Of a stretch of DNA of 8,497 bases, positions 1-6,975 are shown piece by piece (the stretch's first letter is position 1; every line of letters starts with the position of its first letter). A program made the translations under genes and the position numbers. Origin of the DNA: Victivallales bacterium Lenti_02. GTDB taxonomy: Bacteria > Verrucomicrobiota > Lentisphaeria > Oligosphaerales > Lenti-02. Below the pieces are notes generated by a model. That model searched no databases. It saw only the letters and a list, made by a program, of their open reading frames with translations, and was not told where the DNA came from. The stretch spans positions 1 through 8,497 of the forward strand of contig LVAZ01000372.1 of assembly GCA_001603055.1 (NCBI GenBank). The letters are read 5' to 3'.

Positions 1-641
1 CCGGGGTAGTTGACGATGGCGACGACGCCGTTGGCGTCCTCGCGGGCGGTGACGGCGGCGGCGCCGCGGCCCATGGCGGCGACGAGCATTTCGGTGACGT
101 GGACGCCGTACCAGACGATGTCGCTGCCGGCGGCGGCCTTGCCGAGGGCGCCGAAGACGTTGCAGAAGGCGGGGGCGGCGGTGACTTCCTGCTGGGCGGC
201 GACGAGTTTGCGGATGAAGCGCAGGCTCGATGCGCTCCAGATTTTGGTGCCCTTGGCCTCGGCGATGGCGGCGATTTTCCGGCCTTCGGCGAGGTTGGCG
301 GCGAGGGGTTTGTCGAGGAAGATGGGGAGGCCGAGGCCGGCGACCTGCTCGATGAACTCGAGATGCAGGGCGGGGTCGTTGATTTCGAGGAAGAGGGCGT
401 CCATGCCCTTGGCGAGTTCGGCGACGGTGGACTTCATGGTCACGCCCATCGCTTCGAGCTGGCCCTGGCGCTCGTTCTGGCCCTCCTCGGTCTGGAAGGG
501 GGAGGGGAAGCGCAGGGCGTTCACCACCCGCATGCCGGTGATGCGCTGCTCGGGGGGCACGTCCCCTTGCAGCAGCTTGGTGAAGGCCACGGTGTGGCTG
601 GTATCGAGTCCGATGATGCCGATTTTGCGTTCGCTGGCCAT
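1..641 (-). CDS. Gfo/Idh/MocA-family oxidoreductase (3' end beyond window)
   Basis: Likely a cytoplasmic NAD(P)-dependent dehydrogenase or related enzyme acting on a sugar, sugar acid or inositol-like substrate. 213 residues are visible; the C-terminus lies off the left edge. Seen: an N-terminal Rossmann strand and turn (KIGIIGLDTSHTVAF, residues 6-20), of the GLDTSH type rather than classical GxGxxG; the region EINDPALH near residues 86-93; DKP at 110-112, the position of the family's EKP motif; and GVHVTEM at 179-185, whose His181 matches the usual active-site histidine motif GxHxxD/E. Full family members run about 330-400 residues, so roughly half is missing. The start is the ATG at 641, preceded by GGGAG 9 bases upstream; the ATG at 649 is out of frame. 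It is transcribed divergently from the TIM-barrel and permease genes, which suggests a shared catabolic role. The family call is firm; the substrate is unknown. Confidence 0.9.
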   Translation of the reverse strand, partial: MASERKIGIIGLDTSHTVAFTKLLQGDVPPEQRITGMRVVNALRFPSPFQTEEGQNERQGQLEAMGVTMKSTVAELAKGMDALFLEINDPALHLEFIEQVAGLGLPIFLDKPLAANLAEGRKIAAIAEAKGTKIWSASSLRFIRKLVAAQQEVTAAPAFCNVFGALGKAAAGSDIVWYGVHVTEMLVAAMGRGAAAVTAREDANGVVAIVNYP

Positions 642-686
642 GATCTCATGCTCCCGGTTGGACGGAATCTGGGCGACTTCGGTAGA

Positions 687-696
687 GGAACGTTCC
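687..696. promoter_or_regulatory. Perfect palindrome GGAACGTTCC, candidate operator
   Basis: GGAACGTTCC is its own reverse complement, with CG at the centre. It does not extend beyond 10 bp. It lies immediately downstream of the TATACT box of the candidate leftward promoter, over the expected transcription start, where a bound repressor would block initiation. A central CG is common in operators of the LacI family, which often control sugar genes, but no regulator gene is visible in this window, and a 10 bp palindrome can occur by chance. Confidence 0.3.
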
Positions 697-698
697 CG

Positions 699-726
699 AG
701 TATAGCGCCTCACGCCCGCTCGGCAA
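699..726 (-). promoter_or_regulatory. Candidate sigma70-type promoter for the oxidoreductase gene
   Basis: Read on the minus strand, TTGCCG (721-726) and TATACT (699-704) are separated by 16 bases. They match the -35 and -10 consensus at four and five of six positions. Transcription would begin near 692, giving a leader of about 50 bases before the ATG at 641. This is by eye only; in GC-rich DNA a TATACT box stands out, but the sigma factor consensus of this organism is unknown. Confidence 0.4.
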
Positions 727-766
727 GGACAAATGGCCGCCAGGTGCGGGCAGGTCGGCAAAGCGG

Positions 767-775
767 TGCTATGGT
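767..775 (+). promoter_or_regulatory. Candidate extended -10 promoter for the TIM-barrel/permease operon
   Basis: TGCTATGGT fits the extended -10 pattern TGnTATnnT. No convincing -35 box is present at 16-18 bases upstream, which extended -10 promoters can tolerate. Transcription would start near 782, about 30 bases ahead of the ATG at 812. The next-best site, TATAGC at 701-706, has no good -35 either. Weak evidence, by eye. Confidence 0.25.
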
Positions 776-798
776 CTTGGCCCGGGTTTGTCAACAAT

Positions 799-804
799 GG
801 AGAG
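799..804 (+). promoter_or_regulatory. Ribosome binding site fixing the start of the TIM-barrel gene
   Basis: GGAGAG lies 7 bases before the ATG at 812. The two earlier in-frame starts, TTG at 788 and ATG at 797, have no comparable purine-rich site, and the sequence GGAGAG itself lies inside the reading frame that begins at 797. The start at 812 is therefore preferred. Confidence 0.6.
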
Positions 805-811
805 TCCCACC

Positions 812-2518
812 ATGCTTCGCGTCTTTCGCAGTCCCAAGGCCCATTTCGAGCACGATGCCGAGTTCGCGGACCGGGTGTACACCCCGGCGGTGATGGCCGA
901 GCTTGGCGCGGCGGGTTTCAACGCGGTCTGGATTCGGGTGAAGGGGTTCGAGATTGCGCCGAACCCGAAGTATCCGGCGCTGGGGCGGGACTCGGCGCGC
1001 CTGCTGCGCAATCTGAATCTGGTGGCGGAGCGGGGGGCGCCCCACGGGGTGAAGCTGGTGGTCTACTGCCAGGAGCCGCTGGGGCTGAGTCAGGACGATC
1101 CCTTCTGGACCGAGCATCCCGAAATGGCGGGGGCCGACTGGGGCTACAACTACGGCAGCGCCGAGCATCCCGAGTACATGCGCGCCTTCTGCATGAGCAG
1201 CGAGCCGGTGCGCGAGTATCTGGCCGACACCATGGCCACGCTGCTCCGGGAGGTGCCCGGCATCGCGGCGGTCATCACCATCACCTTCTCCGAATTCCAG
1301 GCCCACTGCTTCAGCCACCACGGCCGGGGCAAGGGGCCGATTCCCTGTCCCCGCTGTCTGGAACGGGGCCGGACGGCGACCGACACGGTGGCGGATGTGC
1401 TGAACACCATGCGCCAGGGCATGGACCGGGTGGCCCCGGCCACGCCGCTGATCGCCTGGAACTGGTCCTGGGTGGGTTTCGCGGACGACCCCCAGCCCGA
1501 ACTGCTCGCCATGCTCGATCCGCGCATCGAAATCCTCGCCGACTTCGAGCGGGGGGACAAGCGGGTGGACGCGCTGGGCAAGGAGGTGGACCAGAACGAG
1601 TACTCGCTGAGCTACATCGGCCCCACCCGGCGCTTCCGCCTGATCCGCGATCTGGCCGCTGCCCAGGGCCGCCCGGTCCACGCCAAGCTCCAGATCGGCA
1701 CCACCCACGAGATCGCGACGGTGAGCAACCTGCCCCTGATTCCCAATCTCTACCGGAAGACGCGGAATTTCCGCGAGCTGGGGCTGGCGGGATTCATGGG
1801 CTGCTGGAACTTCGGCAACGAACCGAGCCTGAACACCCGCGCCTTCAACCGCTTCCTGCGCGGCGACTGCCCGGCGGACCTGGACACGGCTCTGCTCGAA
1901 CTGGCGCGGGACGAGTTCCCCGGCGCAGACGCGGCGGGCGTGGTCGAGGCGTGGAAGCGGTTCAGCGAGGGCTTCGAGTTCTATCCCTTCAGCATTCCCT
2001 TCATCTACATGTCGCCGATCAACTACTCGCTGGCCCTGCCGATGCGTCCCGGCCCCCTGCACGAGCAGAAGATCAAGCGGAGCTGGCTCATGGACCCGCG
2101 CGACGACCGGGACGATCCGGCCCCCTGTTTCGGTGCCTACACCCCCGAGGAAATCCTAACCCGGCTCGAACGCCTTTGCGAGCTTTGGCAGCAGGGCGTG
2201 GAGCGGTTCGCGGCGGCGCTGGCCGGCTGCACGGGCAAGGCCGCAACCGAGGAAACGAGCGCGGCCCGGGCCATCGCCCTGAGCCTGCGCAGCCTGCGCA
2301 ACTATTTCCGCCTCTATTTCCTCAAGCGGGACTGGCGGGACGAGCACCTGCCCGCCTTCCGCGAAATCGCCCGCGACGAGCTGGCGGCGGTCGCGGCGGC
2401 GATTCCGGTCTACGAGAACGATCCGCGCCAGGGCTTCCACATCGAGGGGCACGGCTACATGGTCAGCCCCGAGCTGTTGCGGGCGAAGCGCGACGAACTG
2501 GCGAAGCTGCTGGCCTAG
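812..2518 (+). CDS. Predicted cytoplasmic TIM-barrel protein, glycoside-hydrolase-like, function unknown
   Basis: A 568-residue protein that I cannot place in a named family. Strand-like segments alternate with helices as in a (beta/alpha)8 barrel: FNAVWIRVKG (36-45), VKLVVYCQEP (80-89), IAAVITITFSE (151-161), PLIAWNWSW (212-220), IEILADFE (239-246), VHAKLQIGTTHE (289-300) and LAGFMGCWNFGNEP (325-338). Acidic residues end several strands (Glu161, Glu300, Glu337); Glu337 in an Asn-Glu-Pro triplet resembles the acid/base motif of clan GH-A hydrolases, though it sits late in the chain. A His/Cys cluster (His165, Cys166, His169, His170, then Cys179-Pro-Arg-Cys182) could bind a metal. Residues 440-568 form a mostly helical C-terminal domain. 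There is no signal peptide or membrane segment. The permease gene follows after 12 bp, so the substrate is probably imported. A hydrolase or lyase acting on a sugar derivative is inference. The start at 812 is set by the ribosome site GGAGAG. Confidence 0.8.
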   Translation: MLRVFRSPKAHFEHDAEFADRVYTPAVMAELGAAGFNAVWIRVKGFEIAPNPKYPALGRDSARLLRNLNLVAERGAPHGVKLVVYCQEPLGLSQDDPFWTEHPEMAGADWGYNYGSAEHPEYMRAFCMSSEPVREYLADTMATLLREVPGIAAVITITFSEFQAHCFSHHGRGKGPIPCPRCLERGRTATDTVADVLNTMRQGMDRVAPATPLIAWNWSWVGFADDPQPELLAMLDPRIEILADFERGDKRVDALGKEVDQNEYSLSYIGPTRRFRLIRDLAAAQGRPVHAKLQIGTTHEIATVSNLPLIPNLYRKTRNFRELGLAGFMGCWNFGNEPSLNTRAFNRFLRGDCPADLDTALLELARDEFPGADAAGVVEAWKRFSEGFEFYPFSIPFIYMSPINYSLALPMRPGPLHEQKIKRSWLMDPRDDRDDPAPCFGAYTPEEILTRLERLCELWQQGVERFAAALAGCTGKAATEETSAARAIALSLRSLRNYFRLYFLKRDWRDEHLPAFREIARDELAAVAAAIPVYENDPRQGFHIEGHGYMVSPELLRAKRDELAKLLA

Positions 2519-2530
2519 GAAAGGGACCCG

Positions 2531-4564
2531 ATGACACGGCGGAGCATTTTACTTGGCCTCCTGGGCGCGGCCTTTGTCGGCGGCTTTTGTTTTCTCAACG
2601 ACTGGGTCTTGCGGCAGACCTATCTGGTGGGCAACAACATGCCCGCCTCGATCTACGGTCTGCTGCTGCTGACGGTGCTGGTGGTGAATCCCATCCTGCG
2701 GCGGTGGTCGCTGAGCGGGCGGGAACTGGCGGTCATCATGGCATTGACCCTGGCCGGGGCCTCGATTCCCGGCGGTGGCCTGCTGCGTACCCTGATCCCC
2801 TCGCTGGTCATGCCCCACCATTTGCAGAAGACCCAGCCCGGCTGGCGCGACAACAAGGTGGTGGAGGCGGTGCCGCCGCGCCTGCTGGTGGACATCAGCG
2901 AGGACGAGGACCGGGTGGTCGGCGGTTTCGTGCAGGGTCTGGGGGTGGGCGGCGACCATGTCCATCCGTCGCGGGTTCCCTGGCGGGCCTGGGCGCGGCC
3001 GCTCGGGTTCTGGCTGCCCATGTCGATGACCCTCTGGATCGGTCTCATCGGCCTGGCCCTGGCCATGCACCGACAGTGGGCGGAGCATGAGCATCTGCCC
3101 TATCCCATCGCCCGCTTCACCGAATCGCTGCTCCCCGAGCCGGGGAAAAGGAGCGCGTCCCTGTTCGGCAGCCGTCTGTTCCTGGTCACGGCGGGCATCG
3201 TCTTCGCCGTGCATCTGAACAACTTCGGCTGCACCTGGTTTCCCCACTATCTGATTCCCATCCCGACGGACTTCGATTTCCGGGCGCTGGGCAAGCTGGC
3301 CCCCTGGCTGATGCGGGGCGGGGGCGGGATGCTGCTGCGCCCGCATCTCTACCTGATTATCATCGGGATCGCCTATTTCATCCCCGGCGACGTCTGTCTG
3401 TCCTTCGGGATCGGGCCGTTTCTCTGGCATCTGCTGACGGGCTGGCTGATCGGCTACGGGATCGACCTGATGGCCCCGGTGGAGGGCTGGAGCTACTTCT
3501 CGGTGCAGCCGCAGAGCTTCGCTCTGTTCGGGGCGGCGGCGGGGGTGAGCGTCAGCCTGCTCTACACGGGGCGGCAGTACTACACGGCGGTGCTGCGGCG
3601 GGCCTGCGGGCTGGCCTCCGCCGAGGCGGTGGGCGGGGACGCGGTGTGGGGATTTCGCGTGTTTCTGTTCTGTTTTCTGCTGCTGGTGGGACAGCTTGCC
3701 CTGATCGGCCTGGACTGGACGCTGGCCCTGGCGGCGGCGGGGATCATGGTGATGGGGTTCGTGGTGCTGGGGCGGATCATCGCGGAGACGGGGCTGATCT
3801 ATCTGAAGTGCTATTTCTGGCCCTGCGCGACGCTGTGGGGGCTGTTCGGGGCGCTGGCGGTGGGGCCGCATCAGCTCCTTCTGCTGATGCTGGTCTCGAC
3901 GGTGCTGTTCATCGACCCGCGCGAGGCCCTCTACCCCTTCATGGTGAATTCGCTGAAGGTGCTCGACATGCGCCGGGTGCGCCTGGGCGGGCCGGCCGTG
4001 GCCTGCGCCCTGGCGGTGCTGGTGGCCTTGGCGGTGTCGGTGCCGGTGACTCTCTACATCAAGTACGACATGGGCAGCGCCACCGGCGACAGTTGGTCCA
4101 CCGTCTCGGTGCCCCGCACGGCTTTCGAGAATCAGGTCCTGATCCGGCGCAAATTGGCGGCCCAGGGGGCGAGCAGCGAGGAGACCGGCTCGTTCCTCGG
4201 CCGGCTGGGCGCGGTCAACCCCTCGCCGCTCTGCGTGGCGGTGATGGTGGCCGGGCTGGTTCTGGTGCTGGGTTTCACGGCTGCGCGGCTGCGCTTCCCC
4301 TGGTGGCCGCTTCACCCTCTGCTGTTCGTGACCTGGTGCTCGACCCCGCTGCGCTGGATGGGGCCGTCCTATCTGCTGGCCTGGTTCATCAAGGCCGCCA
4401 TCGTGCGCTACGGGGGCTCGAAAATCTACAACCGGCTCAAACCCCTGTTTCTGGGACTGATCGCGGGCGAGGTGCTCGGGGCGCTGTTCCCGGCCCTGTT
4501 CGGGGTGTTCTACTATTTCATCACCGGCAACCAGCCGAAGATGTTCAACGTCATCCCCGGCTGA
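2531..4564 (+). CDS. Multi-spanning OPT-like permease (DUF6785/DUF6784-type membrane protein)
   Basis: A 677-residue integral membrane protein with about 14-16 hydrophobic segments, among them residues 5-25, 38-56, 66-84, 159-179, 215-233, 272-312 (two), 328-346, 373-413 (two), 428-462 (two), 486-509, 567-585 and 638-663. A hydrophilic stretch at about 97-156 and another near 510-560 separate the bundles. The SIPGGGLLRTLIP stretch (78-90) and the C-terminal region WWPLHPL (591-597), then AWFIKAAIVRYGGSKIYNRL (617-636), resemble what I remember of the DUF6785/DUF6784 families, which I regard as relatives of oligopeptide (OPT) transporters. A small-molecule importer is the likely role; no substrate has been established to my knowledge. 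AGGAAAGGGA runs from the upstream stop codon to just before this ATG, giving a good ribosome site. The 12 bp gap to the TIM-barrel gene indicates one operon. Confidence 0.85.
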   Translation: MTRRSILLGLLGAAFVGGFCFLNDWVLRQTYLVGNNMPASIYGLLLLTVLVVNPILRRWSLSGRELAVIMALTLAGASIPGGGLLRTLIPSLVMPHHLQKTQPGWRDNKVVEAVPPRLLVDISEDEDRVVGGFVQGLGVGGDHVHPSRVPWRAWARPLGFWLPMSMTLWIGLIGLALAMHRQWAEHEHLPYPIARFTESLLPEPGKRSASLFGSRLFLVTAGIVFAVHLNNFGCTWFPHYLIPIPTDFDFRALGKLAPWLMRGGGGMLLRPHLYLIIIGIAYFIPGDVCLSFGIGPFLWHLLTGWLIGYGIDLMAPVEGWSYFSVQPQSFALFGAAAGVSVSLLYTGRQYYTAVLRRACGLASAEAVGGDAVWGFRVFLFCFLLLVGQLALIGLDWTLALAAAGIMVMGFVVLGRIIAETGLIYLKCYFWPCATLWGLFGALAVGPHQLLLLMLVSTVLFIDPREALYPFMVNSLKVLDMRRVRLGGPAVACALAVLVALAVSVPVTLYIKYDMGSATGDSWSTVSVPRTAFENQVLIRRKLAAQGASSEETGSFLGRLGAVNPSPLCVAVMVAGLVLVLGFTAARLRFPWWPLHPLLFVTWCSTPLRWMGPSYLLAWFIKAAIVRYGGSKIYNRLKPLFLGLIAGEVLGALFPALFGVFYYFITGNQPKMFNVIPG

Positions 4565-4648
4565 GAGGGGCTTGCCGGAGTCGCCAGCGGGGCTAGATTC
4601 CGACTTGTCCGGTCCCCGTTTGGTGTTCTTCACGGAAAAGGTCATGCA
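4565..4648 (+). promoter_or_regulatory. Intergenic gap with weak promoter and imperfect hairpin ahead of the channel gene
   Basis: TTGCCG (4572-4577) and TAGATT (4594-4599), 16 bases apart, form a weak promoter candidate, each box matching consensus at four of six positions. The same stretch can fold: CCGGAGTCG (4575-4583) pairs with CGAC (4601-4604) and TCCGG (4608-4612) around a three-base bulge. No T-run follows, so it is not a convincing intrinsic terminator. The channel gene may read through from the permease operon, start here, or both. Confidence 0.2.
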
Positions 4649-6010
4649 ATGTCCCGCTGGTTCTCCCTGATTCTGCTGCTTGTCGTCTTCGCCGCCGCCC
4701 CGGTCCTGGCCCAGAATGTCCAGTATCCGGCGCTGGCCATCGCCCAGGAACAGGCCGCCGGGAAACCTGCTGCCGAGGAGCCGGAGGAAATGGTGGAACC
4801 GGTGCTGCTCGACCGGGTGGGCGACCGGGTGATCCGGGACACGATGGACAGCATTGAGCAGTTCCTGGGTAAATACTGGCAGCGCACGTTCTTCGGCATT
4901 TCGATCATCCGCTATGTGATCGCGCTAGTTGTGCTGATGGCGACCTTCGTGCTGGCGCGGGTAGCCCGCTATGTGCTTGAACACAAGCTGGGCGCGTTGA
5001 GCAGGCTGACCAAGACCGAGTTCGACGACCTGGTTTTTTCCGCCGCTCTCCAGCCGGTGGTGCTATTCATCGAGGCGACGGGTATCTACACGACGCTGGC
5101 GGTGCTGTTCCTCGGGGTGATTCCCGAGACTTTGATGGACCTGTTGAGCCGGGTGGCGCTGGCCCTGGCGGTGGGCGCCATCTTCTGGTACATCTACCGG
5201 CTGGTCGATGTGCTCGACCGCTATCTGCGGCGTCTGGCGGAACGGTCGGACAACGACCTGGACAACGCGATTGTCGAGGTGGTCCGCAAGGCTCTCAAGT
5301 TCGTGGTCGTGGCGGTGGCCTCGGTGACCATCGGCAAATACATCCTCGATTGGAACATCGCGGCGGTCCTCACCGGCGCGGGCATCGCCGGTCTGGCCCT
5401 GGCCTTCGCGGCCCAGGACACCATCGCCAACCTGTTCGGCACCGTGATGCTCCTGCTCGACCGTCCCTTCCGGATCGGCGAGCGGGTGGTGATCGGCGCC
5501 GTGACCGGTCCGGTCGAGTCCATCGGTTTCCGTTCGACCCGCATCCGCACGCTCGACGGGCATCTGGTCTCGATTCCCAACAAGATCACGGCCGACAGCG
5601 TGATCGAGAACGTCGGTCGGCGCCCGTACATCAAGTGGACTACGGTGATCGGGCTGGTCTACGACACGCCCTACGAGAAACTGCGGCGGGCGATCGAGAT
5701 TCTGAACGAGCTGTTCGCGAACCATCCGGGCATGGTGGCGGACTTCCCCCCCCGGGTTCATTTCACCGAGTTCGCCGCCTATTCGCTGAACCTCACCGTG
5801 GTGGTCTGGTATCACGGGGTGAAACAGCCGCTGGACTGGTGGGAATACCAGGAGTGGCGGACGGCGATGAACCTCGAGATCAAGCGCCGCTTCGAGGCGG
5901 AGGGTCTCGAGTTCGCCTTCCCGACCCAGACGGTGTATCTCGCCCAGGACGAGAAGCGGGCGCTCAAGGTCGGCACCCGCTCCCTGGGCGTTCCGGAGGA
6001 GCCGCGCTAG
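4649..6010 (+). CDS. MscS-family mechanosensitive ion channel
   Basis: A 453-residue inner-membrane channel expected to open under membrane tension and release solutes during hypo-osmotic shock. Residues 1-21 form a signal peptide ending in VLA-QN. An acidic periplasmic segment (22-84) is followed by membrane helices at about 85-106, 131-155, 163-185 and 212-232 and the pore-lining helix at 236-270, rich in Gly and Ala (GAGIAGLALAFAAQDTIANL, 243-262). This order places the C-terminus in the cytoplasm, as the family requires. The beta domain follows directly (PFRIGERV, 273-280; TRIRTLDGHLVSIPN, 297-311), then the alpha/beta C-terminal domain ending near FPTQTVYLA (424-432). E. coli MscS has 286 residues and three helices, so this is a longer, multi-helix member. 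GGAAAAGG 7 bases before the ATG sets the start; an ATG at 4644 is out of frame. The gene overlaps the convergent amidohydrolase gene by 4 bp. Confidence 0.95.
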   Translation: MSRWFSLILLLVVFAAAPVLAQNVQYPALAIAQEQAAGKPAAEEPEEMVEPVLLDRVGDRVIRDTMDSIEQFLGKYWQRTFFGISIIRYVIALVVLMATFVLARVARYVLEHKLGALSRLTKTEFDDLVFSAALQPVVLFIEATGIYTTLAVLFLGVIPETLMDLLSRVALALAVGAIFWYIYRLVDVLDRYLRRLAERSDNDLDNAIVEVVRKALKFVVVAVASVTIGKYILDWNIAAVLTGAGIAGLALAFAAQDTIANLFGTVMLLLDRPFRIGERVVIGAVTGPVESIGFRSTRIRTLDGHLVSIPNKITADSVIENVGRRPYIKWTTVIGLVYDTPYEKLRRAIEILNELFANHPGMVADFPPRVHFTEFAAYSLNLTVVVWYHGVKQPLDWWEYQEWRTAMNLEIKRRFEAEGLEFAFPTQTVYLAQDEKRALKVGTRSLGVPEEPR

Positions 6011-6945
6011 GGCTCGGTGTTCTCGGCGTGGTGGCGGAGGGCGCGGGCCCAGTAGTCGTCGAGCAGCTCGACCTCGAACTCGGCGGCGAGGTCGGCCACG
6101 GTCCGGTCCTCGAGCCCGTTGGTGATGAGGACGCAGCCCAGGTGGCCGGGGTCGGTGAATTGCACGCTACGCCCGTACTTCTCCTTCATGGCGCGGAACT
6201 TGCCGCGGTTGTAGTCGAGGTGGGCGAGGGTGCAGTCGAGGTTGACGGTGGCGGTGACGTGGTGGTGGTAGTTGGTGCTGGCGGCGACGAGTTCGCCGAG
6301 GGGGTTGATGACGGTGCACTGGTCGCCGCAGATGGCACCGACGAAATGGGCGCGGCAGTCGTAGGCCCAGTAGTTCTGCATGAGGCCGCCGTGGTACATG
6401 GAGCAGAAGACGATGAGGTCGGGGCGGGCGGCGGCGTACTTGGCGCGGATGGGGGCGAAGTTGAGATCGAAGCAGATGGCGCAGCCCACGGTGCCGAAGT
6501 CGCATTCGATGACGGGCGCGTCCCTGCCGCAGAGGATGCCGGAGCGGGTGGTCTCCTCGACCACCACATGGTTCTTGTTGTAGATGCCGGCCACGCGGCC
6601 CTGGCGGTCGATGATCTGGGTCGAGTTGCGGCGGCTGCCGTCGGGCAGGTCCCGGCAGGCGGAATAGGCCAGATAGCAGGAGTTGGCGGCGGCGACTTCG
6701 GCGAAGAAGTCGCGCACGCGGTCGCCCCGGTAGGCATAGTATTCCAGCCGCCGTTCGAGGGGCATGGCGGGAAAGCGGTCGCAGGCCTCGGGCACGACGA
6801 TCAGGTCGGGCCGGTCGGGCAGCACGATGTCGAACTGCCCGCGCCAGTGGGCGAGCATCCGGTCGAGCGCCTGGTCGAAGGGGGCGTCCGCGTATCCCGG
6901 CAGAGCGGCCGGACCGAGAGCGCTGATGGTAACGTTTCGAGCCAT
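6007..6945 (-). CDS. Nitrilase-superfamily carbon-nitrogen hydrolase
   Basis: A 312-residue cytoplasmic amidohydrolase. The superfamily cleaves non-peptide C-N bonds of amides, nitriles or N-carbamoyl compounds through a Glu-Lys-Cys triad. All three are visible: Glu53 in LIVVPEACD, Lys124 in YNKNHVVVEE (with Glu130/131 nearby as the usual extra acid), and Cys158 in GCAICFDLNF. The proline-glutamate that often follows (FPE) is replaced by FAP. Length and order fit a single-domain member; substrate cannot be read from the sequence, though N-carbamoyl-amine or beta-ureido compounds are common for the type. The protein holds 13 cysteines, which is many for its size. The ATG at 6945 has GAGG 6 bases upstream. 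It lies 88 bp behind the helicase gene on the same strand and could be co-transcribed, with a hairpin between them. Its stop codon overlaps that of the channel gene. Confidence 0.92.
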   Translation of the reverse strand: MARNVTISALGPAALPGYADAPFDQALDRMLAHWRGQFDIVLPDRPDLIVVPEACDRFPAMPLERRLEYYAYRGDRVRDFFAEVAAANSCYLAYSACRDLPDGSRRNSTQIIDRQGRVAGIYNKNHVVVEETTRSGILCGRDAPVIECDFGTVGCAICFDLNFAPIRAKYAAARPDLIVFCSMYHGGLMQNYWAYDCRAHFVGAICGDQCTVINPLGELVAASTNYHHHVTATVNLDCTLAHLDYNRGKFRAMKEKYGRSVQFTDPGHLGCVLITNGLEDRTVADLAAEFEVELLDDYWARALRHHAENTEP

Positions 6946-6975
6946 GACCTACCTCGTCGCATGGTTGCCGTGTCA

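Noticed and set aside
99..893. Plus-strand open frames over the left edge
   Set aside because: They are antisense to the oxidoreductase, whose Rossmann start, DKP and GVHVTEM motifs are clear on the minus strand.
733..3090. Long plus-strand open frame (785 codons) overlapping the TIM-barrel and permease genes
   Set aside because: Its translation is Gly/Arg/Ala/Pro-rich without domain-like order, and it crosses two well-supported genes in another frame.
4575..4612. Intrinsic terminator after the permease gene
   Set aside because: The stem is interrupted by a three-base bulge, the loop is 17 bases and no T-run follows, so I kept it only as part of a weak regulatory entry.
2549..4645. Long minus-strand open frame (698 codons) opposite the permease gene
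   Set aside because: It is antisense to a clear membrane protein and its translation is low in hydrophobic residues and rich in His, Gln, Arg and Pro, as expected for the reverse of a GC-rich gene.
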